This document shows, in pieces, positions 16,626-24,902 of a stretch of DNA of 64,000 bases. A program made the translations under genes and the position numbers. The DNA is taken from the NCBI RefSeq assembly GCF_000262465.1, contig NZ_CM001489.1, positions 1,835,441-1,899,440 on the forward strand, written 5' to 3'. The first letter of the stretch is position 1, and each line of letters opens with the position of its first letter. The notes beneath the pieces were generated by a model. It was not told where the DNA came from and searched no databases. It saw only the letters and a program-made list of their open reading frames with translations. The stretch comes from Frankia sp. QA3 (GTDB lineage: Bacteria; Actinomycetota; Actinomycetes; Frankiales; Frankiaceae).

Positions 16626-17291
16626 GTGAGTGGACCGGCGCCCGCCGGGCGAGCGGATCAGGCTCGGTCGGTCGGACCCGAGCTGGTCTGGTATGCAAGC
16701 TACGGCTCGAACATGCGCAGGGCCCGGCTGACGTACTACCTTGCCGGCGGCTGCCCGCCGGGCAGCGACCACCGCCATCCCGGCTGCCGGGATCCCCGCC
16801 CGCCCCGGCTGGCCGCCCCGGTGATGCTGCCGGGCGCCGTGTACTTCGCGCTGGAGTCGCGGATCTGGACGGGGGGCATCGCCTTCTACGACCCGGCGGC
16901 CCCCGGGGAGGTCGCCGGCCGGGCCTACCTGCTCACCGCCGGTCAGTTCGCCGACGTCGCCGCCCAGGAGATGCACCGCGCCCCCGACGTCGACCTCGAC
17001 CTGGCCACGGTGCTGCGCACCGGCCGGGCCCGAGTGGGTCCCGGCCGCTACGAGACGCTGGTGCTCGTCGGCCACCGCGCCGGCATCCCCGTCCTGACGT
17101 TCACCGCGCCGTGGTCCCTGGCCGACGTGCACCCGACCGTGCCGTCGGCCGGCTACCTGGCCATGCTCGCCGCCGGCCTGCGCGAGGCGCACGGCTGGTC
17201 GCCACGTCGGATCGCCGACTACCTCGCCACCCGGCCCGGTGCCGCCGGAGCGTGGCAGCCGGCGGACATCGAACGGCTCGTCGCCGAGTAG
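16626..17291 (+). CDS. Gamma-glutamylcyclotransferase-like protein
   Basis: 221 residues. VWYASYGSNM near residue 20 matches the substrate-loop YGSN motif of the GGCT/AIG2 beta-barrel fold, followed by GAVYFALESRIWTGGIAFYD. Start GTG 16626 has AGGA 7 nt upstream; the open frame before it is not conserved. GGCT enzymes release 5-oxoproline from gamma-glutamyl amino acids, but this subgroup is also found as stand-alone proteins of unknown role, some acting like histone-deacetylase-annotated proteins. Cytoplasmic. Confidence 0.7.
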   Translation: MSGPAPAGRADQARSVGPELVWYASYGSNMRRARLTYYLAGGCPPGSDHRHPGCRDPRPPRLAAPVMLPGAVYFALESRIWTGGIAFYDPAAPGEVAGRAYLLTAGQFADVAAQEMHRAPDVDLDLATVLRTGRARVGPGRYETLVLVGHRAGIPVLTFTAPWSLADVHPTVPSAGYLAMLAAGLREAHGWSPRRIADYLATRPGAAGAWQPADIERLVAE

Positions 17292-17594
17292 CGCGCCGGA
17301 CGAGCAAGCCCGAGCTCCAGGCTCGCAGCAGCCCCCGGCTCCCGGCTCCCGGCTTGAAGCTCGGCGATTCGCGGGCTCGCAAATGCCGTGCGCGCCGGTG
17401 TTGATCCCTCGGCATGATCTGGCTGCTCGGTGGCCGGGAGGGCGGGTGTCGTCTGCCGCGCGTCCCGGGCGCCCCGTGGGGGTGGCCGGGCACGCCTGCC
17501 GGGGGAGCGGGGGTTTTGTCGGCACATCGGCGGGGACAGCGAACGTCATCGACGCGGATGGCCGTCATCCGCGCGGACGAGAGGAACGAGGCCG

Positions 17595-17828
17595 ATGTCG
17601 ACCGACAGCCGCCGACCGAGCGATACCGCGAGCCGGGTCTCCGCCGGCTGGCGCGACCAGGCCCGCCACGCCGGCGTCCGCGGGCCGCTGGACGACGACG
17701 TGCTCGCCGCTCGCACCGAGCGGGAACGCGAGGACGCCGGCGTCGAGGACCGGCCGGACCCCGTGGCGGTCACCGACCCCCCGCCGCGCGCCGACGTCGA
17801 CCGCGACCGGGACGAACCGCGGCGGTAG
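17595..17828 (+). CDS. Small hydrophilic protein
   Basis: 77 residues, very rich in Asp, Arg and Glu (TEREREDAGVEDRPDPVAVT), no Cys, no membrane segment, predicted disordered. ATG 17595 has GAGGAA 8 nt upstream. Codon bias fits. No family recognised. The stretch 17292-17594 before it holds a short (cggctcc) repeat and nothing else supported. Confidence 0.5.
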   Translation: MSTDSRRPSDTASRVSAGWRDQARHAGVRGPLDDDVLAARTEREREDAGVEDRPDPVAVTDPPPRADVDRDRDEPRR

Positions 17829-17930
17829 CGGCACGGCCCGGCGGCTGCGATCGCTGGCCGGGCCCGTCCGTGACCGACCGTAGAAGGTGAACAAAGGTTG
17901 AGGTCAACCTCGCCGCCCACGCCACTCTCC

Positions 17931-17980
17931 AAGATAATCAACGCTGTTGACGTTGTGGCGTCGATCAAATTGATCTTGGA
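17931..17980 (+). repeat. Dispersed palindromic element, copy 1
   Basis: Begins aagataa, then core TCAACGCTGTTGA (a dyad with 3-nt centre), then 11 nt later a second dyad GATCAAATTGATC. It is AT-rich in GC-rich DNA. The first part recurs at 44651-44672 and 47949-47970 in the same orientation, and the second dyad also at 47949-47998. It sits 103 bp after the small gene and 170 bp before a CoA-transferase. The rest of 17829-18149 holds no supported gene. Confidence 0.75.
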
Positions 17981-18149
17981 TTGGTGGCCATGGTCGACCA
18001 CGACCTCCGTCGATCCGCCGGCCCGCCGGCAGTCACGTCCGACCGCTTGCTGTCCGTCAGAAGAGTGATCTGGATGACATAACCAACTCTCTCTACTAGG
18101 TTCACGGACTGGGGAGTTCAGGCAGACGCGCAGCGAGGAGAAGCGGACG

Positions 18150-19355
18150 ATGAGCAGACCGTTCGAGGGCGTGAGCGTCGTCGAGATCGCCGGTTGGACG
18201 TTCGTGCCCGCCGCGGGCGCGATCCTCGCCGACCTCGGCGCCGACGTCGTCAAGGTCGAGCCGCCCACCGGCGACCCGCAGCGCCTGCTGCGCAACCTGC
18301 TCAACCAGGACGACAGCGGTCCCAACCCGTTCCTGGAGATCCCCAACCACGGCAAGCGCAGCGTCACCCTCGACCTGACCACCTCCGCCGGCCGCGAGGT
18401 GCTGTTACGCCTCGTCGCCGACGCCGACGTGTTCCTCACCAGCTACCTGCCGGCGTTACGGGCCCGCCTCGGCATCGACGTCGACGACCTGCGGGCGGTG
18501 AACCCCCGGCTGGTCTACGTGCGCGGCAGCGGCTGGGGCAGCCGCGGCCCGATGGTCAACACGGGCGGTTACGACTCGGCGGCGGCCTGGTCCAGTTCGG
18601 GCACCCTGCACAAGCTCACCGGCGCCGCCGACGACGAGCCGATCGCTCAGCCCGCCGCCTTCTACGACCTGCAGGGCAGCAACACGATCGCCGGCGCCGT
18701 CGCGATGGCCCTCTACCGCCGCGAACGGACGGGGGAACCTGCCGTCGTCGACGTCTCGCTGCTCAACACCGGCATGTGGGCGCTGGGCGCGGACATCGCC
18801 GCCGCGCCGTTCACCGGGGAGGTGCCGCGTGCCGACCGCCGCGCCCCGGCCAACCCGATCGCCAACTACTACCGGACCAAGGACGGCCGCTGGATCAACC
18901 TGGTCTGCCTACAGGCCGACCGGTTCTGGGACGAGCTGTGCCTGGTCCTCGACCGCCCCGAGCTCGTCGCCGACCCGCGCTTCGCCGACGCCGCCACCCG
19001 CTACACCCACAACCGTGCGTGCGTGGAGGAGCTCGACGCCATCTTCGCCGAGCGCACCCTCGACGAGTGGCGCGAAACCCTGGCCGGGTTCTCCGGGGTG
19101 TGGGCGCCCGCGCTGACCCCCGCCGAGGTCCACGACCATGTGCAGGTCCGGGAGAACGGATACCTGTCGGAACTGACCGCCGCGGACGGCACGCCGTTCC
19201 GGGTGGTCGCCCCGCCCTACCAGTTCGATGGCGAACCCGCCCGCGCCCGCACCCGCGCCCCCGAACTCGGCGCCGACACCGGCGAGGTGCTGCGCGGCCT
19301 CGGCCTCGACGCCGCCACCATCGACGACTACCGCGCCCAGGGCGCCTTCGGCTGA
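18150..19355 (+). CDS. Class III CoA-transferase (CaiB/BaiF family)
   Basis: 401 residues, full-length single domain. FEGVSVVEIAGWTFVPAAGA and ILADLGADVVKVEPPTGD form the N-terminal Rossmann part; Asp173 in FYDLQGS lines up with the catalytic Asp of formyl-CoA transferase. It should transfer CoA between carboxylates, working as an interlocked dimer. GAGGAGA precedes ATG. This is the second enzyme of the family within 8 kb, but the two are not close copies. Substrate unknown. Confidence 0.9.
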   Translation: MSRPFEGVSVVEIAGWTFVPAAGAILADLGADVVKVEPPTGDPQRLLRNLLNQDDSGPNPFLEIPNHGKRSVTLDLTTSAGREVLLRLVADADVFLTSYLPALRARLGIDVDDLRAVNPRLVYVRGSGWGSRGPMVNTGGYDSAAAWSSSGTLHKLTGAADDEPIAQPAAFYDLQGSNTIAGAVAMALYRRERTGEPAVVDVSLLNTGMWALGADIAAAPFTGEVPRADRRAPANPIANYYRTKDGRWINLVCLQADRFWDELCLVLDRPELVADPRFADAATRYTHNRACVEELDAIFAERTLDEWRETLAGFSGVWAPALTPAEVHDHVQVRENGYLSELTAADGTPFRVVAPPYQFDGEPARARTRAPELGADTGEVLRGLGLDAATIDDYRAQGAFG

Positions 19356-19387
19356 GCCGTTGCACGAGAGCGCCGGATAGCGCGTCT

Positions 19388-19856
19388 TCATGCCGCCTCA
19401 CCTTGCGGTGGGGCACTCCTGGTCTGACCCGCTGTCGCGGTGCCGGGTTCCCGTTTCACAGCCACCTGCCGCACGAGTGCGGTCTTCTGGTCGGCTCCGC
19501 GGGCGTTTTGCGTCTCCGATGTACTGGCGGCGACGAGGTTGTGCAGGCCATCGCGGCGCTGGTCGGCGATCCGGTTCTGGACCTGGGCGAGCGCGGCGGC
19601 CCGCTGCCGGCGGCCGGCGGAGCCGGGCTTCGGCCGGGCGTAGGCCCGGCGACGCCCGGCGTAGTTTCCGCTCGGCCCGCTGGTAGTGCTTCGGGTTGGC
19701 CACGCTCTGTCCGGTCGACAGGACAGCGAGATGGGTCACCCCAAGGTCGACGCCGACCGCGCCACCCGTGCGCTGGCGCCACGACGGCCGGGCGGGAACG
19801 TCGCGCTCGACCTCGACGGTGAACGAGACGAACCAGCGATCGGCGGTCCGGCGCAC
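19388..19856 (-). pseudogene. tnpB: TnpB/OrfB of an IS607-type element, frameshifted and deleted
   Basis: Minus strand reads RWFVSFTVEVERDV and GGAVGVDLGVTHLAVLSTGQ (start of the RuvC-like domain with its first Asp), then KHYQRAERKLRRA, after which the frame shifts and most of the domain is gone. The last codons, QTRSAPPQGEAA then TGA at 19388-19390, match the usual C-terminus of actinobacterial IS607 TnpB. The N-terminus and zinc ribbon are lost. Confidence 0.75.
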
Positions 19857-20170
19857 ATCGACGTCAGGATCTCGGTGATGTCACCGACCAGATCATCATC
19901 GACCTCGGCCGGGTCGACCACCAGCAGACGCCGCCCCTGCGCGGACAGCGCCGCCTCGACGTACTCGGCACCGAACCGGGCGAACCCGTCCCGATGCTCG
20001 ACGACGATCGTCGTCACGGCCGGGTCACGCAGCAGGCCGAGGAACTTCCGCCGATGCCCGTTGAGCGCCGACCCGACCTCGGTCACGACCCTGCCGACAG
20101 CCAGGTTCCGGCGGGCCGCCCAGGTAACAATCCTGGCGACCCGCCGGTCAAGGTCCGGCTTCTGGCCGGG
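19852..20170 (-). pseudogene. tnpA: IS607-type serine resolvase (TnpA), N-terminus missing
   Basis: Reads QKPDLDRRVARIVTWAARRN, VTEVGSALNGHRRKFLGLLR and VVEHRDGFARFGAEYVEAAL, then VDDDLVGDITEILTSMCA. These are the conserved core of IS607 transposase. The MerR-like helix-turn-helix and the segment with the catalytic serine (normally RVSS just before DQK) are absent, and the C-terminus is fused straight into TnpB. Inactive. Upstream at 20160-20310 a plus-strand scrap (RDLLRAFAETAARRRWLEYT) is another unassigned remnant. Confidence 0.8.
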
Positions 20171-20288
20171 CGAGCCCTGCGCCGCGGGCCGGGACCTGCT
20201 GCGCGCGTTCGCCGAGACCGCCGCCCGCCGCCGCTGGCTGGAGTACACCCCCGGCCGCGATCGGCTCCCCGACGCCGACCACGCCCGA

Positions 20289-20606
20289 CTATCTCGTTCC
20301 AGCGCGGCCTGAGCTGCCGGTCGCCCCGCCTGACCGGCGGGCAGCGCGGACCGCGGCCGAAGCGGCGCCGGCAACCAGGTTGGCGAGCAGCTGGGCGACG
20401 ACGTCGGCCGGACTCAGCCAGCCGAGGACGACCAGCCACCCGAGGACGACCAGCCAGCCGAGGACGACCAGCCACCCGAGGACGACCAGCCACCCGAGGA
20501 CGACCAGCATGGCGGCGGCCAGCGCGAGCGCGGCCGGTGCCGTCCTCGGGCGGCCGGCGTGGTCGTGGTGCGGTGCGCGCGGTGTGTCGGCGGGTGCGCA
20601 GATCAT
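20289..20606 (-). CDS. Small membrane protein built from VVLGWL repeats
   Basis: 105 residues. After a short hydrophilic head (MICAPADTPRAPHHD) comes ALALAAAM and then five exact hexapeptides VVLGWL, a continuous hydrophobic run of about 40 residues that could span the membrane twice as a hairpin, followed by SPADVVAQLLANLVAGAAS and a basic tail. The hexapeptides come from an 18-bp DNA repeat. Ribosome site is weak (GGTGACGACGA before ATG). Whether the gene is expressed is unsure; on the opposite strand the same repeat encodes a charged peptide. No family recognised. Confidence 0.45.
   Translation of the reverse strand: MICAPADTPRAPHHDHAGRPRTAPAALALAAAMLVVLGWLVVLGWLVVLGWLVVLGWLVVLGWLSPADVVAQLLANLVAGAASAAVRAARRSGGATGSSGRAGTR
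20419..20508. repeat. Five tandem 18-bp repeats
   Basis: Five units of cagccgaggacgaccagc or cacccgaggacgaccagc. On the minus strand they encode VVLGWL. Two unit variants alternate (cag, cac, cag, cac, cac), which suggests stepwise expansion. Confidence 0.95.
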
Positions 20607-21001
20607 TCGTCGTCACCATCCCGGTTCGGTCTGTCTCGGCTGTCGTTGCGGAGAGCCGCGCCGGGCCCGGATCGTGCAGTCGAGCCGCTGGCCGGCGTGG
20701 GACCGGCAAGCCGGCGTGGGACCGGCAAGCCGAAAAAGGTCCGCGGGTGCTTGCACGATCCGGTGCCGGTTCGGCCACTGAAGGGATGACAACGGAGAAC
20801 ACGACTGGACCGCGGGGGGAAAGAGGCCGCTGCTGCGCTCGATCTTCGGGGGGTCGTGCGCCATCGGAGGGGATGTCCCGCGCCCGCGCCGCACCAGCCC
20901 GTTCGGCTCGGCGGCGCGCGGCGGAGACAACCCGCACCGGGGTGGCGTAACCCAGTCCTGTCCGGTCCTCGGTGAGAGGAATGAGCAAAGATGATCTTTA
21001 G
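20607..21001. other. Divergent intergenic region upstream of the sigma-factor gene
   Basis: 395 bp. Contains a 19-bp direct repeat (ccggcgtgggaccggcaag, two copies at about 20693-20731) and a run of A's (ccgaaaaagg). No supported gene. The ECF gene has an unusually poor leader: TAG directly precedes its GTG, so it may be leaderless or translated from a weak site. Confidence 0.4.
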
Positions 21002-21469
21002 GTGACGGGTCGCGAGGACTTCGAGACGTTCTTCCGCCGCGACTTCCCCCGCCTGGTCCTGTTCCTGGTCAAGAAGGGCGCGACGCAGTCCGACGCGGAG
21101 GACGCCGCGCAGGACGCGATGCTGCGGGCCGCGCTGGCCTGGGCGGATATCGCCAGCCCCGCGGCCTGGGTGCGTATCACGGCGCAGCGGTCGTGGTGGA
21201 AACGGCTGCGGCCGGAGGTCCCGATGCACGACACGGACATCCCGCTGCCCGCCGGCGAGGACCCGACGGCGATCGAGGAGGAGAAGTGGCGGACCGTGCA
21301 GCTGCTGCGCAGCCTGCCGCCGGCACAGCGGGCCGTGGTCGCGCTGTACTACGACGGGTTCAGCACCAGGGAGATCAGCGCCGTCGTCGGTACCTCCGAG
21401 GCCACCGTCCGTTCCTCGCTGCGGCACGGAAGAGCCCGGCTCCGGGAGATGCTTGGCTCCGGTCCGTGA
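21002..21469 (+). CDS. ECF-type RNA polymerase sigma factor
   Basis: 155 residues. Region 2 spans about 5-75 (FRRDFPRLVLFLVKKGATQS, DAEDAAQDAMLRA), region 4 about 100-150 (LPPAQRAVVALYYDGFSTRE, then the helix-turn-helix VVGTSEATVRSSLRHGRARL). There is no C-terminal extension. It likely redirects polymerase to a small regulon. No anti-sigma factor with zinc-binding motif is next to it; the downstream gene for a helical-repeat protein may take a regulatory place. GTG 21002 is directly preceded by a stop codon, so the N-terminus cannot be longer. Confidence 0.9.
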   Translation: MTGREDFETFFRRDFPRLVLFLVKKGATQSDAEDAAQDAMLRAALAWADIASPAAWVRITAQRSWWKRLRPEVPMHDTDIPLPAGEDPTAIEEEKWRTVQLLRSLPPAQRAVVALYYDGFSTREISAVVGTSEATVRSSLRHGRARLREMLGSGP

Positions 21470-21521
21470 GCACGCGTCGACCCGGTACGACGTTCCCGTC
21501 CGCGATGACAGAGAGGATTTG

Positions 21522-23018
21522 ATGAGACACACCGGCCCCGAGGACGAGCGGGACGAGTTCGCGGACGTCGACGCCACCATGCACGCCCTGGATGCGCAGG
21601 CCCTGTCCGAGCTCACCGCCCGCCTGGACGTCTCCGCTCGCCTGGAACGGATCCTCGCGGCGGTCGCGGCGTCCGCCGCCGGCGGCGTGGCGGGTGGTGG
21701 CGTGGCGGGTGGTGGCGTGGCGGGTGGTGGCGTGGCGGGTGGTGGAGCGGGCGGCGACGGGGCTGACGGGGGACACGCCGCAGCGGACGCCGGCTTCTTC
21801 ACCAGCCTGCGTGCGGCCCTGCTGGCCGTCGACGGCGCACCCGTCGTCGACGCGGCGCTTCGCGGGACGCTGCTGTCGCTGCGCCCCCTGCTCGCCGTCA
21901 CCGGTCCCGGCGACGGCGAGCCTGCACCCGCGAGCGGTCGGCGGACGGCGCAGGAGCAGCCGCCCGCCGCGGGCTCGGCGCCGGGTCATGTCCCGGCGCC
22001 GAGCCCGCCTGCACCGCCGGCCCCGACCGCTGTGCCCGGCTGGCATCCGCGGAGCGCCGTCGCCGGGACGGCCGACCCGGTCCGCGCGGTCGACGAGCTC
22101 GCGAGCCGGAGCGACGTCGCCGACCTTCGCCTGCGCGTGGCGGCGGGCGACCGGTACGCCGCCCTGTGCCTGGCGGAGCTGCTGGTCGGGTCGGGGCAGC
22201 GGGCCTCGGCGGTCGTCCTGCTGCGGGGACAGGCCGAGGCCGGTAACTGGGACGCCGCCATCCACCTTGCCGACCTGCTGGTCGGATGGGGCGAGCGGGA
22301 CGCGGCGCTCACCCTGCTGGGCAGGCAGGCACGAGCCGGCGACGCGACGGCCGCCGTCCGGCTGGCGGATCTGCTCGTCGAACAGGGCGATCTCGCCGGG
22401 GCGGTGCGGGCCCTGCGGGCACCGGCCGACGCCGGGGACCGGGAGGCCGCCGTCCGGCTGGCGGAGATGCTCGCCGCCCGGGGGGAGCTGGCCGAGCTGC
22501 GGGTCCGCGGTGACGCCGGTGACCGTTACTGCGCGCGGCGGCTCGCGCAGCTGCTTGCCGACCGGGGGGACCTGCGCGCCCTGCGGCACCGGGCCGACGC
22601 CGGTGACCGGTACGCCGCCGTGCACCTGGCGGACGCACTCGCCGCCCGCGACGAGCTCGCCGAGCTGCGGGTCCGCGCCCGGCGCGGCGACTGGTACGCC
22701 GCGGTCTGCCTGGCCCACCGGCTCGCCCTGCGCGGCGAGCGCCCGGCGGCCACCCAGGTGCTGGCGGGCCTCGCCGACGCCGGTGACTGGATCGCCGCGA
22801 TGTGGCTGGCCTGCCTATTCCCCACCCCCGGCAGCCGCGACCTGGCCGCGCGTGTCCTGCGTCCCCAGGCCCACGCCCGGGGCTGGACGGCCGCTCTGGA
22901 CCGGGCCGACCAGCTCGGCCGGGCCGGTCGGCGCGACGAGGCCCGGCGGCTGCGCGCGCGCTGCCTGGACGATCTGCTCGCTGTCAGCATGGAACCGTAC
23001 GCCCGGAAGGCGGCCTGA
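21522..23018 (+). CDS. Helical-repeat (TPR/Sel1-like) protein next to ECF sigma
   Basis: 498 residues from ATG 21522 (GAGAGG 6 nt upstream). Residues 1-50 are an acidic head; 55-75 a GGVAG repeat; 130-180 Pro/Ala-rich linker; about 195-470 hold eight or more degenerate 30-40-residue helical units of the form AGDRYAAVHLADALAARDEL AELRVRA. The units resemble Sel1/TPR solenoids used for protein binding. It lies 52 bp after the sigma gene and overlaps the next gene by one base (TGATG), so the three form an operon. A role as a partner or modulator of the sigma factor is inferred only. Confidence 0.65.
   Translation: MRHTGPEDERDEFADVDATMHALDAQALSELTARLDVSARLERILAAVAASAAGGVAGGGVAGGGVAGGGVAGGGAGGDGADGGHAAADAGFFTSLRAALLAVDGAPVVDAALRGTLLSLRPLLAVTGPGDGEPAPASGRRTAQEQPPAAGSAPGHVPAPSPPAPPAPTAVPGWHPRSAVAGTADPVRAVDELASRSDVADLRLRVAAGDRYAALCLAELLVGSGQRASAVVLLRGQAEAGNWDAAIHLADLLVGWGERDAALTLLGRQARAGDATAAVRLADLLVEQGDLAGAVRALRAPADAGDREAAVRLAEMLAARGELAELRVRGDAGDRYCARRLAQLLADRGDLRALRHRADAGDRYAAVHLADALAARDELAELRVRARRGDWYAAVCLAHRLALRGERPAATQVLAGLADAGDWIAAMWLACLFPTPGSRDLAARVLRPQAHARGWTAALDRADQLGRAGRRDEARRLRARCLDDLLAVSMEPYARKAA
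21684..21743 (+). repeat. Four tandem 15-bp repeats encoding GGVAG
   Basis: Four exact copies of ggcgtggcgggtggt, in frame, in the linker of the helical-repeat protein. They give a flexible Gly/Val/Ala stretch. Confidence 0.95.
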
Positions 23019-23566
23019 TGACCAATGTCGGCGACCAGCACTCCACCCCCCGTCCGGACCTGGCGAGAAGGATCTTCCTCGTCGGGTTGATGGGCTCGGG
23101 CAAGTCGACGGTGGGCAGGTCGCTGGCCGACCGGCTCGGCTGGCCGTATCTCGACAACGACACGCTGCTCCAGCAGCGGACCGGCCTGGACGCGCCCACC
23201 CTTGCCGAACTCGGCCGCCAGGCGCTGCACGCCCAGGAGTCCCGCCAGCTGCGCGCCCTGCTCGACACGCCGGCACCGTTCGTCGCCGGGATCGCGGCCA
23301 GCGTCGCCGACAACTCCGACGACCTGGCCCTCATGGCCGACGCGGGCCATGTCGTCTACCTGCGCACCACCCCGTCGACGCTGGCCCGCCGGGTCGGCCA
23401 CGGCCGGGGCCGACCCTGGCTGGGCGGCGACCCGCTGACCACGCTGACCGAGATGTTCGATGCCCGCGACGACGCCTACCGCCGCGTCGGGCACGTCGTC
23501 GACACCGACGGACGCAACCCGCACGAGATCGCCGCCGAGCTCGCCCGCCTGTTCGGCGCCGGCTGA
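23018..23566 (+). CDS. Shikimate-kinase-like P-loop kinase
   Basis: 182 residues. Walker A GLMGSGKSTVGRSLADRLGW at about 21-40, then YLDNDTLLQQRTG (shikimate kinases have DxD here), and a lid region with RGRPWLGGDPL. The fold is that of AroK, but the shikimate-binding GGG motif after Walker A reads AGIAAS here, so another small substrate is possible. Its ATG overlaps the stop of the previous gene (TGATG). It is not in an aro cluster, which also argues against housekeeping shikimate phosphorylation. Confidence 0.7.
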   Translation: MTNVGDQHSTPRPDLARRIFLVGLMGSGKSTVGRSLADRLGWPYLDNDTLLQQRTGLDAPTLAELGRQALHAQESRQLRALLDTPAPFVAGIAASVADNSDDLALMADAGHVVYLRTTPSTLARRVGHGRGRPWLGGDPLTTLTEMFDARDDAYRRVGHVVDTDGRNPHEIAAELARLFGAG

Positions 23567-23573
23567 CCGGCGC
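23556..23573 (+). terminator. Hairpin at the end of the sigma-factor operon
   Basis: GCGCCGG, loop CTGA, CCGGCGC: a perfect 7-bp stem that straddles the stop codon of the kinase gene. There is no T-run. Confidence 0.5.
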
Positions 23574-23635
23574 GGTGGACCCCGGGTGAGGTTCGTTCGA
23601 CATCCTCATGGTCCGGTAAGCGATCTGAACTCGTT

Positions 23636-23731
23636 GTGACCGCTCGGACGGCGATCCAGATGGGTCGCCGTCGCCGTGAGGATCTCGGCGGTGATCCTGA
23701 CGGTGTCGGTGGTGAAGGCGGGAAGGTCTGA
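23636..23731 (+). CDS. Very short ORF coupled to DUF2637 remnant
   Basis: 31 codons from GTG 23636 (MTARTAIQMGRRRREDLGGD then PDGVGGEGGKV), highly basic then Gly-rich. Its TGA overlaps the ATG of the next frame. Such overlaps are normal in the conserved gene strings of actinobacterial integrative elements. Probably the tail of, or a real, small element gene. Confidence 0.3.
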   Translation: MTARTAIQMGRRRREDLGGDPDGVGGEGGKV

Positions 23732-23889
23732 TGACCGGCGGGGGCGGGCCGGCGGAGGTGCGGGCGCTGACTGTCCGGCTGGTTGCGGCGATCATGGTCG
23801 TGGTCGTCGCTTTGAGTTTCCTGTTCGCGTGCGGCAATGTGTGGCTGCTCGCGCTGCGGCTCGGCGTGCCCGTCCATGTGGCGCCATAG
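23731..23889 (+). pseudogene. DUF2637 (SpdB-like spread protein) N-terminal remnant
   Basis: 52 residues with ribosome site GGAAGG 4 nt upstream. LTVRLVAAIMVVVVALSFLF followed by ACGNVWLLALRLGVPVHVAP matches the first membrane helix and following loop of DUF2637 proteins, which are found in plasmid-spread and integrative-element gene sets. The protein stops at TAG where the second and later helices should begin, so it is truncated. Confidence 0.55.
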
Positions 23890-24111
23890 GTGAAGTCGTC
23901 CGGAAACTTCTGGAGGAACGGCTCTTCGGTAGACGCGGGGTTGCCGAAGACGGTGGTCATCCCCCTATCCGGGCAGCGCGTCGGGCTCACGACAACCCTT
24001 GCGGGCATCCCTGCCGGTTCGGGCGTCACTTACCTCCTGCCCGGACGGTCCGCAGGAAAACCGAACAATACCGCTTTCGTGAACAGCGGTATTAGGTTTC
24101 ACTGCCCCTAG
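23890..24111 (+). CDS. Short ORF, doubtful
   Basis: 73 codons, GTG directly after the preceding TAG, without its own ribosome site. It includes VGLTTTLAGIPAGSGVTYLL and ends NSGIRFHCP. Base composition is lower in G+C than the neighbours. A perfect inverted repeat lies near its 3' end. It could be the right part of an acquired remnant rather than a gene. 24112-24371 holds no supported gene. Confidence 0.25.
   Translation: MKSSGNFWRNGSSVDAGLPKTVVIPLSGQRVGLTTTLAGIPAGSGVTYLLPGRSAGKPNNTAFVNSGIRFHCP
24067..24093. repeat. Perfect 9-bp inverted repeat
   Basis: AATACCGCT and AGCGGTATT flank a 9-nt loop. It could serve as a terminator stem or as a recombination-site arm of the decayed element; the sequence does not decide. 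Confidence 0.5.
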
Positions 24112-24371
24112 GAGGGATCAAGCTCGCCGGAAGTCGACTCGGGAGTGCGCGGCTGGAGGCTGTTCGGCGTGCCGCGCATTCATTCGCTGTTGGGTGGCGG
24201 ATCTCCGCTGCACTTCGAGCCGGTTGGCGTCGACAGATGGCTGCAAATCACTGTAGGGGGGATCTAGGTTGCGATGGTCGCCGTCGTTGGGGTGGACCTG
24301 CGTCAGCCAGGAATCCGCGCTAGCGTGACTGCCATGTGATTGTGCAGGAAGACGACGGAAGGGTGAGTATT

Positions 24372-24794
24372 ATGGCCCGTTTGTCCGAGCAGCTGGCCTA
24401 TCTCGCGAAGCGTGCCAGGGCTGCCGAGGGTGCTGCGGATGCTGCCGAGGCCGAGACCCGCGAGGAGCTGGCGGCCAAGGTCGAGCAGGCTCGTGCCAAC
24501 GCCGAGCAGCACGCGGGCGAGCTTCGTGAGAAGGCCACGGACGTGACCCAGGAGGCTTCCAGCCGGTGGAGCGAGATCCAGGACCGCTGGAGGGACCACG
24601 TGAGCAAGGTGCGTGCTGAGGTCGATCAGAAGCAGACCGAGCGCGACGCCCAGCGTGCCGAGCGGCGCGCGGAGTACGCGGAGGACGACGCCGTCTGCGC
24701 GATCTCTTTCGCTATCGCCGCGGTGGAAGAAGCCGAGTACGCCGTCCTGGACGCCACCTTGGCGCGCGCCGACGCTGCGGCCGTCAGCACCTGA
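24372..24794 (+). CDS. Coiled-coil protein
   Basis: 140 residues, almost wholly helical and charged (AKRARAAEGAADAAEAETRE, then AEQHAGELREKATDVTQEAS and DQKQTERDAQRAERRAEYA), with heptad-like spacing, and a short hydrophobic C-terminal helix (ISFAIAAVEEAEYAVLDATL). GGAAGG lies 9 nt before ATG. Similar small coiled-coil proteins are common in actinomycetes and have no assigned role. It stands alone between element relics. Confidence 0.65.
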   Translation: MARLSEQLAYLAKRARAAEGAADAAEAETREELAAKVEQARANAEQHAGELREKATDVTQEASSRWSEIQDRWRDHVSKVRAEVDQKQTERDAQRAERRAEYAEDDAVCAISFAIAAVEEAEYAVLDATLARADAAAVST

Positions 24795-24902
24795 TCCTCA
24801 TCTCACTGCCCCGGATTCGGTTGGTGACGCCCTGCACGGCTGTCGCGCGGGCGTGTCTCGGCCTGTAGGTGGGAGACGAGATCGGGGAGCGCCCGCTCTC
24901 CC

